The translations under genes were made by a program, and so were the position numbers. From Sulfurovum sp. (GTDB lineage Bacteria > Campylobacterota > Campylobacteria > Campylobacterales > Sulfurovaceae): a stretch of 6,730 nucleotides of DNA. Under the pieces are notes generated by a model, which saw only the letters and a program-made list of their open reading frames with translations, did not search any database and had not been told where the DNA came from. Positions 1 through 5,966 of the stretch are shown one piece after another; within the stretch, counting starts at the first letter, position 1, and each line of letters opens with the position of its first letter. The stretch covers positions 1-6,730 of the forward strand of contig JAPHUJ010000105.1 in the NCBI GenBank assembly GCA_026193735.1, given 5' to 3'.

Positions 1-200
1 AAATAGATAAAAAAGATCTACTCATGCCTTTAGATACGCATACATTTCACGTCTCTCGTCGTTTAGGACTGCTCAAACGTAAAACCTACGATATGAAAGC
101 AAGTATAGAATTGACAGATACCTTACGTACTTTTGATGAAACAGACCCCATCAAATATGATTTTGCACTTTATCGTTTAGGACAGGAAAAATTACTCTAA
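1..200 (+). CDS. DUF2400 / TIGR02757 family protein, 3' end only
   Basis: Codons read in frame from base 3 to the TAA at 198-200, so only about the last 65 residues are present and the start lies upstream of the window. The visible part contains PLDTHTFHVSRRLGLLKRK followed by a helix-rich stretch and the ending KYDFALYRLGQEKLL. This pattern (a P-L-D-x-H-x-F segment, an R-x-L-G-L-L-x-R-K segment, then D-P-x-K-Y-D-F-A-L-Y-R-x-G) is what I know from the C-terminus of the TIGR02757/DUF2400 proteins, common in Campylobacterota and Bacteroidota. Their biochemical role is not established to my knowledge. The gene ends 18 bases before the -10 box used for atpB, so it is probably a separate transcription unit. 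Family assignment is fairly firm; function is unknown. Confidence 0.8.
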   Translation, partial: IDKKDLLMPLDTHTFHVSRRLGLLKRKTYDMKASIELTDTLRTFDETDPIKYDFALYRLGQEKLL

Positions 201-218
201 ATCTAAGGTGTAAAAGGG

Positions 219-224
219 TATAAT
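219..224 (+). promoter_or_regulatory. -10 box of the atpB promoter
   Basis: A perfect TATAAT lies 32 bases before the atpB start codon, which would put transcription start near position 231 and give a leader of about 26 bases. No good -35 hexamer is found at the usual distance, which fits the known weak or absent -35 of housekeeping promoters in Campylobacterota. The box lies just after the stop codon of the upstream gene, so atpB probably begins its own operon here. Confidence 0.6.
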
Positions 225-256
225 CCGGCAATATTAAACTTACAAGAGGATGTTTT

Positions 257-934
257 ATGGAAGGTGTATTTACTTACCTGGGTGCTGTTTTTGGTCACGG
301 ACCAATAATGTTTGTTGCACACTTGGTTTTAGTGGCAATTATTATCATGGCTATTGCAAAAATAGCAACAAAGAGTCTTAGAGCGGTACCGACAGGTACA
401 CAAAATGTCATGGAAGCGTACCTTGGTGGTGCGATCGCTATGGGTAAAGATGTGATCGGTGAAGAGCTTGCTAGAAAGTATCTTCCGCTTGTTGCAGCGG
501 TTGGACTGTTTATATTTGTTTCAAACGTTATTGGTATTATTCCAGGGTTTGAGTCTCCAACTTCAAACATCAACGTTACTTTACCTTTAGCACTTTTGGT
601 GTTTTTCTACTACAACTATGAAGGTATCAAAGAAAATGGTGTTGTAAAATACTTTGCGCACTTTGCCGGTCCTGTGAAAATACTGGCACCGTTAATGTTC
701 CCAATCGAAATTGTTTCTCATATTTCAAGGATCATTTCACTTTCATTCAGACTTTTCGGTAACATTAAGGGTGATGATCTGTTCTTATGGGTACTTCTTA
801 TGTTGGTGCCTTTCATTGCACCACTTCCTGCATACCTTTTACTTACGTTCTCTGCATTGCTTCAGACGTTTGTATTTATGATCCTTATCTACGTATATCT
901 TGCAGGTGCCGTAGCTATGGAAGATGATCACTAA
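257..934 (+). CDS. atpB: F0F1 ATP synthase subunit a
   Basis: This 225-residue polytopic membrane protein is subunit a of the F0 sector, which carries the proton half-channels beside the rotating c-ring. The diagnostic block is SLSFRLFGN at residues 161-169, with the essential arginine R165 (R210 of E. coli) and N169. D174 aligns with E. coli E219, and Q203 with Q252. A PTSNINVT loop (101-108) corresponds to the conserved PTxDxNxT segment. Hydrophobic segments run roughly at 13-35, 74-96, 104-120, 140-168, 172-192 and 193-217. The length is short compared with E. coli (271 residues) but usual for Campylobacterota. The start is supported by AAGAGGA at 244-250, six bases upstream of the ATG. 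Other atp genes are absent nearby, as expected in this phylum, where atpB is separated from the atpF-to-atpC cluster. Confidence 0.97.
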   Translation: MEGVFTYLGAVFGHGPIMFVAHLVLVAIIIMAIAKIATKSLRAVPTGTQNVMEAYLGGAIAMGKDVIGEELARKYLPLVAAVGLFIFVSNVIGIIPGFESPTSNINVTLPLALLVFFYYNYEGIKENGVVKYFAHFAGPVKILAPLMFPIEIVSHISRIISLSFRLFGNIKGDDLFLWVLLMLVPFIAPLPAYLLLTFSALLQTFVFMILIYVYLAGAVAMEDDH

Positions 935-941
935 GATCATC
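923..941 (+). other. Hairpin around the atpB stop codon
   Basis: GATGATC (923-929) and GATCATC (935-941) form a perfect 7-bp stem with the 5-base loop ACTAA, which contains the atpB TAA stop (932-934). No T-run follows, so it is not a normal intrinsic terminator. It lies 14 bases before the start of the next gene, which has no clear ribosome binding site. It could therefore affect coupling or mRNA processing at this junction. Chance occurrence is possible. Confidence 0.35.
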
Positions 942-955
942 CCGGACCATTACTT

Positions 956-1237
956 ATGAGACTGCAAAATGGACCTCTAAGTTTTGTAGTCAACTTTCTC
1001 TTGGGCGTAGCATGGGCATCTGTCCTGCTGGGTGCTATTACTTCATTTCTCATTTTTTATCAAGAGAATCTGATCTTTGCTATAGTATCGGCATTTATGG
1101 GCGCATTACCCGGCATGGTATCTATCCTTTTACTTGAACATATTATCACGGGTCAAGAGAAATATTTGGAACTTAAAAAGCAAACTGCACTACTTGAAAA
1201 ACTTCTCATCCAAAAAGAAAACAGCACTCCACAATGA
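956..1237 (+). CDS. Small two-helix membrane protein following atpB
   Basis: This 93-residue protein has two predicted transmembrane helices (about residues 9-34 and 39-62, joined by a short polar YQEN turn). A charged C-terminal tail (66-90), rich in K, E, Q and L, looks like a short amphipathic helix or coiled coil. I recognise no named domain. As I recall, C. jejuni also has a small integral membrane protein directly after atpB (Cj1203c), so the pairing may be conserved in the phylum. It begins 21 bases after the atpB stop and lacks an obvious Shine-Dalgarno sequence, so it may depend on translation of atpB. An ATP synthase accessory role, comparable in position only to AtpI or AtpZ, is conceivable but not shown by the sequence. 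That it is a gene is quite secure from its regular membrane-protein pattern and operon position. Confidence 0.8.
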   Translation: MRLQNGPLSFVVNFLLGVAWASVLLGAITSFLIFYQENLIFAIVSAFMGALPGMVSILLLEHIITGQEKYLELKKQTALLEKLLIQKENSTPQ

Positions 1238-1254
1238 TCAGCTATCTAACTAAC

Positions 1255-1284
1255 TTAGCTTCTATTTGTTATCTCAGAGGCTAA
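1255..1284 (+). promoter_or_regulatory. Hairpin masking the ribosome binding site of the DUF3108-like gene
   Basis: TTAGCTTCT (1255-1263) pairs with AGAGGCTAA (1276-1284) over nine positions (eight Watson-Crick and one G-U), with a 12-base loop. The right arm contains AGAGG (1276-1280), the only plausible Shine-Dalgarno sequence for the ATG at 1288. The fold would hide it. A weaker competing stem, AGCTA (1240-1244) with TAGCT (1256-1260), would use the left arm and free the site. Regulation is inferred from complementarity only. Confidence 0.35.
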
Positions 1285-1287
1285 AAG

Positions 1288-2040
1288 ATGTTACGGATCA
1301 GTTTTATTTTTATCACTATCTATTTACTCTTTTTTTCAACTGTTTTAAATGCCAAAAATATAAAAGCAGATTATTCTGTTGAGTTTGGCATTGTAGGTGA
1401 AGTAGGTAAAGTACATGCCACACTTACTTCTGAGCAAAATTTTTATATTTTGGATGCAAATGTGTCTGCTGTAGGCATTGCCAAAGCAGTAACAGACAAC
1501 CTAAAAGAGAGACATATCTCCAAAGGGCATGTCATCAATGGTTTACTGGTGACAGATATGTATCAGATGATAAAATCATATGGTAATTATACAAGCACGA
1601 CGATCTACAGGGTTAACCATAGAAAAAAGAAGCTTACGCGTCAGTACAAAAGATGGAAATACGATAAACTCATAGAAAATAGAACAGTGACACTTGATTA
1701 TTACGGAAAAGATGACATGATGACACTTTTTCTGAACCTTCCTAAACATATCAAACATAAATATACAGAAAAAAAGTATCAATTTAAAGCTATAGGTGCA
1801 GACCGAAAAAATGGACGTGTAGATATTGCTATACCTTCAGAGAAATCTTTAAAACAGATGAAAAGCCTTCTTGGAAAAGGCAAAGAAGGAGACTGGTACA
1901 GTACTGTAGTGATGCACCGTAAACTGTACCATAGTAAAAAAGGTGAACTTGCTGTCATTATAGACAAAGAGGGCTTAGTAGATAAAGCCGTTTTAAAAGA
2001 TCTGATCTTCTTTGGAGATGTACGGATCATAAAAAAATAA
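1288..2040 (+). CDS. Secreted DUF3108-like protein
   Basis: The 250-residue product starts with a typical Sec signal peptide: positive residue R3, a hydrophobic core at about 4-20, and a likely cut after A22 (L-N-A before K-N). The mature part should be periplasmic. It is rich in beta-strand-like alternation and lysine, with an early Y-S-V-E-F-G-I-V-G-E-V-G-K segment. A D-x-Y-x-x-I segment near residue 90 and a long basic stretch (about 109-127) follow. This layout resembles the DUF3108 family (PF11306), whose function is unknown. The match is by overall pattern and not by a catalytic motif, so another periplasmic beta-rich family is possible. Shine-Dalgarno CAGAGG (1275-1280) lies seven bases before the ATG, inside a predicted hairpin. 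The gene follows the 93-residue membrane protein by 50 bases, probably in the atpB operon. Confidence 0.65.
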   Translation: MLRISFIFITIYLLFFSTVLNAKNIKADYSVEFGIVGEVGKVHATLTSEQNFYILDANVSAVGIAKAVTDNLKERHISKGHVINGLLVTDMYQMIKSYGNYTSTTIYRVNHRKKKLTRQYKRWKYDKLIENRTVTLDYYGKDDMMTLFLNLPKHIKHKYTEKKYQFKAIGADRKNGRVDIAIPSEKSLKQMKSLLGKGKEGDWYSTVVMHRKLYHSKKGELAVIIDKEGLVDKAVLKDLIFFGDVRIIKK

Positions 2041-2149
2041 ACTTTAATATGTGGATATCCTTGTTATTCCTGTCTTTGTTTCTCATCCAAACATATAATC
2101 CTTTAAAAGTAGAAATGTAAATGGCTTGTATTGTATCGAGACAAATATA

Positions 2150-2179
2150 AGGACCCTGATGAAGAGTCTCATCAATCCT
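2150..2179 (+). other. Imperfect hairpin in the gap before gatB
   Basis: TGATGA (2157-2162) and TCATCA (2169-2174) form a 6-bp stem with a 6-base loop. AGGA (2150-2153) and TCCT (2176-2179) extend it across a small internal loop (CCC opposite A). No T-run follows on the + strand, so it is not a convincing terminator of the upstream operon. On the - strand it is followed by a short T-rich stretch. Confidence 0.3.
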
Positions 2180-2192
2180 AAATAACAAAAAC

Positions 2193-2215
2193 GATATAAT
2201 AATTCCAATTATATC
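2193..2215. repeat. Perfect inverted repeat over the gatB -10 box, possible operator
   Basis: GATATAAT (2193-2200) and ATTATATC (2208-2215) are perfect reverse complements separated by seven bases (AATTCCA). The left arm contains the -10 box proposed for gatB, and the predicted transcription start falls in the spacer or right arm. By symmetry the right arm also carries TATAAT on the - strand. The geometry fits a binding site for a dimeric regulator, but the sequence is AT-rich, so a chance origin cannot be dismissed. Confidence 0.35.
2195..2200 (+). promoter_or_regulatory. -10 box of the gatB promoter
   Basis: A perfect TATAAT lies 41 bases before the gatB start, giving a leader of about 35 bases that contains the ribosome binding site AGAAGGA (2227-2233). 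No clear -35 is seen. A second TATAAT at 2094-2099 further upstream could act as an additional start. The gap of 201 bases between genes supports a new transcription unit here. Confidence 0.5.
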
Positions 2216-2241
2216 ACGTATGATTTAGAAGGATACTCACT

Positions 2242-3672
2242 ATGTTTGAAACCGTCATCGGTCTTGAAGTTCATGTTCAGCTTAACACTAAAACAAAACT
2301 CTTTTGCTCTTGTCCTACCTCTTTTGCAGAGCATCAAAATATGAATACCTGTCCTACTTGTTTAGCACTTCCAGGTGCCTTGCCTGTTGTCAATAAAGAA
2401 GCTGCTATCAAGGCAATGAGATTAGGATATGCGATCAATGGAAATGTAAATCATACTTCTACTTTCGATAGAAAATCTTATTTTTATCCTGACAGTCCTT
2501 CTGCCTATCAGATCACACAACTGACTAAAGCGATCGTACAAAAAGGTGAATTGTTTATAGATCTTGCAGATGGTACGCAAAAACGCATCGGAATGACTCA
2601 GGCACATCTTGAGGCAGATGCAGGGAAGAACATGCATGAGGGTGATTACTCCAAAGTAGACTTGAATCGTGCAGGTACACCACTGCTTGAGATCGTTTCC
2701 GATCCTGATATGAGATCTTCTGATGAAGCAGTAGCATACTTGAAAAAACTTCACTCCACGGTGCGATACCTTGACATAAGTGATGCAAATATGCAAGAGG
2801 GGTCGTTTAGATGTGATGTGAATGTGTCCATCCGTCCTAAAGGTCAGGAAGCATTTGGTACGAGAGTTGAGATAAAAAATATCAACTCATTCAGATTTGT
2901 AGCTGCTGCCATAGCGTATGAAGTACAAAGACAAACTGAAGCATATGAAGATGGTGTTTATGAGAAGGAAGTACACCAGGAAACACGTCTTTGGAATGTG
3001 GATGAAGGTGTAACAAAGTCCATGAGAGGGAAAGAGGAAGCAGCAGATTACCGTTATTTCCCGGATCCGGATCTGCGTCCGCTTATTGTGACTGATGAAA
3101 TGATAGCGGAGGCAAAGATCATGCCTGAACTGCCAGATGCTAAAGTAAAACGTTATGTTGAAGAGCTTGGTATTAAGTCTAATGATGCACATGTCATTAC
3201 GTCAGACAAAGAAATGGCATATTACTTTGAAGAAATGCTGGAAAATGGTGCTGTAGCAAAAACTGCAGTAACTTGGTTGACATCAGAGTTACTAGGCCGT
3301 TTGAATAAAGCAGGGCTTTCTATGGAAAATACGCCTGTAAATGCCAAGACATTGGGCACACTTGTATCTAAAATTTCTGACAATACAATTTCTGGCTCAG
3401 GCGCCAAAGAGATCCTTGACTATATGATGGAAAATGAGAGTCGTGACATTGATGCACTTATCAACGAGCTTGGACTTGCTCAGGTGAGTGATGATGGAGC
3501 CATCTTGGCGATCATTGATGAGATATTGGCTGCAAACCCGGACAAAGTAGAAGAGTATAAAAGTGGTAAAGACAAACTCTTTGGCTTCTTCGTTGGCCAA
3601 ACGATGAAAGCCAGTAAAGGGTCTGCAAACCCTGGTAAGGTAAATAAGTTACTCCAAGAGAGACTAGGGTAG
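2242..3672 (+). CDS. gatB: Asp-tRNA(Asn)/Glu-tRNA(Gln) amidotransferase subunit B
   Basis: GatB is the kinase and tRNA-binding subunit of the GatCAB complex. It phosphorylates Glu or Asp attached to tRNA(Gln) or tRNA(Asn), and the complex then amidates it with ammonia released by GatA. The 476-residue protein opens with [20 protein letters not shown]. It has the zinc-binding cysteine pairs C22/C24 and C37/C40, the [19 protein letters not shown] block (75-93), [13 protein letters not shown] (184-196), RVEIKNINS (208-216) and [11 protein letters not shown] (270-280). The C-terminal YqeY-like tRNA-binding domain covers about 330-476. Length and motifs are complete. The start has AGAAGGA (2227-2233) eight bases upstream. 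gatA and gatC are not in the window, consistent with scattered gat genes in Campylobacterota. Confidence 0.98.
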   Translation: MFETVIGLEVHVQLNTKTKLFCSCPTSFAEHQNMNTCPTCLALPGALPVVNKEAAIKAMRLGYAINGNVNHTSTFDRKSYFYPDSPSAYQITQLTKAIVQKGELFIDLADGTQKRIGMTQAHLEADAGKNMHEGDYSKVDLNRAGTPLLEIVSDPDMRSSDEAVAYLKKLHSTVRYLDISDANMQEGSFRCDVNVSIRPKGQEAFGTRVEIKNINSFRFVAAAIAYEVQRQTEAYEDGVYEKEVHQETRLWNVDEGVTKSMRGKEEAADYRYFPDPDLRPLIVTDEMIAEAKIMPELPDAKVKRYVEELGIKSNDAHVITSDKEMAYYFEEMLENGAVAKTAVTWLTSELLGRLNKAGLSMENTPVNAKTLGTLVSKISDNTISGSGAKEILDYMMENESRDIDALINELGLAQVSDDGAILAIIDEILAANPDKVEEYKSGKDKLFGFFVGQTMKASKGSANPGKVNKLLQERLG

Positions 3673-3683
3673 TTTGATATGAC

Positions 3684-3708
3684 ATTCTTGGGCTTTTACC
3701 CCAGGAAT
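3684..3708 (+). other. Hairpin between gatB and the K+ channel gene
   Basis: ATTCTTGGG (3684-3692) pairs with CCCAGGAAT (3700-3708) over nine positions with one G-U, around a 7-base loop. No T-run follows (the next bases are AACGAG), so it does not look like a full intrinsic terminator. It may be a leaky attenuator, an RNase stop or a processing element separating gatB mRNA from the channel genes. TACCC (3697-3701) could alternatively pair with GGGTA (3722-3726), covering part of the channel's ribosome binding site and the first ATG. Confidence 0.45.
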
Positions 3709-3717
3709 AACGAGTAT

Positions 3718-3723
3718 AGGAGG
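3718..3723 (+). promoter_or_regulatory. Strong Shine-Dalgarno of the K+ channel gene, decides the start
   Basis: AGGAGG, a perfect anti-16S match, is followed by GT and then two tandem ATG codons (3726 and 3729). The spacing is only two bases to the first ATG and five to the second. The second ATG at 3729 is therefore the likelier start. The difference is a single methionine. Confidence 0.6.
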
Positions 3724-3728
3724 GTATG

Positions 3729-5264
3729 ATGAAACAGATATTATTGTCTTTTGCCCTTTTTCTTAATGGTTCAAAACGCTATAGATCGATAAAAGATTTT
3801 ATACGCGATATTTTAACCAATCCCGACAATCCGCATAAAAAATACATAGATATTACGATTATATTTCTTATTATCACTTCAGTGTTTATCCTTATTTATG
3901 AAGTGAAAAATCCTGTTCATGAGTACTTTGATCTTTATGATATATATTTTGTCTCTTTTGTTTTTGCTATAGAGTATCTTTTGCGTCTTTGGGTGCACAA
4001 TGATTTGAGTGGGCATATTATTCAAGAATATAATGATGCACGCTATCTTCAAAGAGACTTTTCTCTCTGGACACCCTTAAAAAAAGGATTGGCAGAAAAG
4101 TTTCAATACATGTTGACACCTGCTGCATTGATCGACATTTTGGCTATTCTTCCTGCCTACAGACCACTTAGAATTTTACGTATTTTTGTTCTTTTTAGGG
4201 TTTTAAAGCTCCTGCGTTATACTAAAAGTATTAAGCAATTCATGGAAGTACTTTCAAATAAAAAATTTGAACTCTTAACCTTACTTTTTCTACTTTTTTT
4301 CATTGTAATGGTTTCGGGTATTGCTATGTATGTGTTAGAAGAAAGAATCAATCCTCATATTGAATCTCTTTTTGATGCTATCTATTGGGCATTGGTGACT
4401 ATCTCAACTGTAGGGTATGGGGATATATCTCCTGTTACTGGGGAAGGCAGAACCATATCGATATTAATTATTATTAGTGGTATTGCTATGATATCTTTTT
4501 CTACATCGGTCATTGTTTCTGCTTTTTCTGAAAAATTGAGTGAACTTAAAGAGAATCGGATCATAGAGCAGATCAATAAAAATAAATCTTTTCTTTTGAT
4601 CTGCGGATATGGGCAGATGGCTAAAATGTTTTTTAGACAAAATGAAATAGAGATGTCAAATTATATTATTTTAGACAATAACTTTGAAAAAGTGCAACTA
4701 GCCATAAAAGATGGTTATAGAGCTATCCATGAAGATGCAAGTCGTCATGACACACTACAAAAATTTAATATAGAACATGCAAAAATTACAATGCTGTGTT
4801 TAGCGGATAATGATGTAGAAAATATCTATATAGCGTTGAATGCCAAAAGTATATCACATAAAATAAAAGTGATTGCCAGAGCAAGTAGCTCTGCTATGGC
4901 AAGCAAATATGAATATGCCGGTGTCGATCATGTACTTTTACCTAATGTGGTAGCAAATACAATGATACATACAGCTATAACACAGCCAACAATGCACAAG
5001 GCTATACATGCTATTTTAACAGGAAAAAATATTGCGCGTATTGATGAACTTCATGTAAATACTTATCCAACTTTGATCGGTAAAAATATTGAAGCGTTAA
5101 ATTTTAAAAAAAGTAAATTACTTTTTATGGGTATAGAAAGAGAAGGAGAATTCATGTTTAATCCTTCTCTCTCCACCTGTATTGAAAGTCATGATATACT
5201 TCTTGTCATGGGACGACAGATTAGTTTGGATTATTTTAAAACGCTTCATGAAGGAAATGTCTAG
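3729..5264 (+). CDS. Voltage-sensor-type K+ channel with cytoplasmic RCK domain
   Basis: The product is a 511-residue six-helix potassium channel of the inner membrane (residues numbered from the ATG at 3729). Helices S1-S3 lie at about 39-59, 70-90 and 129-143. S4 carries positive residues every third position: R145, R148, R151, R157, K160 and R163. Acidic residues in S2 (E82) and S3 (D136) could pair with them. S5 is at about 179-203, then a pore helix and the K+ filter TVGYGD (227-232), with S6 at about 240-266. The cytoplasmic half is one RCK (TrkA-N/TrkA-C) unit. Its Rossmann fold starts at about 286 with GYGQMA (293-298), the third glycine being replaced by alanine, and has D316 ending the second strand. 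The C-lobe covers about 425-505. The stop overlaps the next RCK gene by one base. Kch-like in architecture, but S4 is better charged than I expect for E. coli Kch. Ligand and gating are unknown. Confidence 0.92.
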   Translation: MKQILLSFALFLNGSKRYRSIKDFIRDILTNPDNPHKKYIDITIIFLIITSVFILIYEVKNPVHEYFDLYDIYFVSFVFAIEYLLRLWVHNDLSGHIIQEYNDARYLQRDFSLWTPLKKGLAEKFQYMLTPAALIDILAILPAYRPLRILRIFVLFRVLKLLRYTKSIKQFMEVLSNKKFELLTLLFLLFFIVMVSGIAMYVLEERINPHIESLFDAIYWALVTISTVGYGDISPVTGEGRTISILIIISGIAMISFSTSVIVSAFSEKLSELKENRIIEQINKNKSFLLICGYGQMAKMFFRQNEIEMSNYIILDNNFEKVQLAIKDGYRAIHEDASRHDTLQKFNIEHAKITMLCLADNDVENIYIALNAKSISHKIKVIARASSSAMASKYEYAGVDHVLLPNVVANTMIHTAITQPTMHKAIHAILTGKNIARIDELHVNTYPTLIGKNIEALNFKKSKLLFMGIEREGEFMFNPSLSTCIESHDILLVMGRQISLDYFKTLHEGNV

Positions 5265-5965
5265 TGTTCTCTAAAAAAATATTGCTTTTTGGATATGGCA
5301 AGCATGGTAAATTTATAGCAAAAGGGCTTCATGAAGATGGATTGAGTGTTAAAGTGATTGAATCATCACTTGATTTTTATACAGCTGCAAAAGAAGACGG
5401 ATTTGAAGATGCGTTACATATAGATGTAACTGAAGATGAAGAGTTAAGGGCTTTGAACCCTGATAAATATGAACAGATCGTATGTGTAATGGATGATGCA
5501 CATTTAAATGTTTTTTTAACACTCTCTTTGCGTTCTTTGTATACGGAGTGCTATATTCTTGCTCTTTCTGACTCTATACATACAACAAAAAAACTCCAAA
5601 TGGCAGGTGCCAATAAAGTGATAGATCTTTATGAAGTAAGTGCCAATAAAATTCATAATATTCTAAATAGACCTGTAGCCACTAAAATCTTAGAAAAATT
5701 TGTGACAGAAAAAGATGGCATTAGTTTCCAGGAGATGCTTATACCTGAAGATTCTTTTTTAATTGGCAGAATGACTGATGAGATTGATTTTTCACCTTTT
5801 GGTGTTTTGTTGCTGGGTATGATAGATAAAGAATTGGGGCATGCCTTTATTTTTATCACAGCAGGTATAAATCATAAGATCGATACGGGAGATACGATTG
5901 TCTGTATAGGAGATAAAGAGAAGTTGAAAGCTTTTGAAAAAGAGATAAAAAAAAGGAGAGTATAG
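5264..5965 (+). CDS. Stand-alone RCK (TrkA-N/TrkA-C) protein, probable channel gating subunit
   Basis: This 233-residue soluble protein has no membrane segment. It has an N-terminal Rossmann domain with GYGKHG (10-15), a canonical GxGxxG, and E33 ending the second strand. That points to binding of a nucleotide such as NAD(H) or an adenine nucleotide. A TrkA-C-like lobe covers about 150-228. The start is GTG (5264-5266), sharing one base with the channel's TAG stop, with AAGGAA (5251-5256) seven bases upstream. Such an overlap normally means coupled translation. TrkA-type proteins gate K+ channels or Trk/Ktr transporters, but no transporter subunit is present here and the direct neighbour is a channel with only one RCK domain. 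I infer that it completes the gating ring of that channel. A role with a Trk or Ktr transporter elsewhere in the genome is the alternative. Confidence 0.87.
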   Translation: MFSKKILLFGYGKHGKFIAKGLHEDGLSVKVIESSLDFYTAAKEDGFEDALHIDVTEDEELRALNPDKYEQIVCVMDDAHLNVFLTLSLRSLYTECYILALSDSIHTTKKLQMAGANKVIDLYEVSANKIHNILNRPVATKILEKFVTEKDGISFQEMLIPEDSFLIGRMTDEIDFSPFGVLLLGMIDKELGHAFIFITAGINHKIDTGDTIVCIGDKEKLKAFEKEIKKRRV

Positions 5966-5966
5966 T

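Noticed and set aside
295..573. Reading frame of 92 codons on the - strand inside atpB
   Set aside because: It lies entirely within a certain gene, and its protein looks like the reverse image of membrane-protein codons, without ribosome binding site or family pattern. The same applies to the other - strand frames under the DUF3108-like, gatB, channel, RCK and gpsA genes.
2094..2099. Second TATAAT as the main gatB promoter
   Set aside because: It would require a leader of about 135 bases containing the hairpin and has no fitting -35. The box at 2195-2200 is better placed. It may still be a minor start.
2150..2179. Hairpin before gatB as an intrinsic terminator of the atpB operon
   Set aside because: The stem is interrupted by an internal loop and is followed by an A-rich, not T-rich, sequence on the + strand.
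2041..2241. tRNA, riboswitch or T-box-like leader in the gap before gatB
   Set aside because: No cloverleaf, T-loop sequence or known riboswitch core is visible; only the hairpin, the inverted repeat and AT-rich promoter-like sequence were found.
4510..4630. MthK-style internal translation start producing a free RCK domain from the channel gene
   Set aside because: No in-frame ATG with a Shine-Dalgarno sequence precedes the RCK domain; the next methionine (ATG at 4617) is already inside the nucleotide-binding loop. The separate RCK gene makes such a start unnecessary.
5264..5965. Soluble RCK gene as part of a Trk or Ktr K+ uptake system
   Set aside because: No TrkH or KtrB-like transporter gene is in the window, and the coupled neighbour is a channel. 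It remains an alternative but is not supported by the local context.
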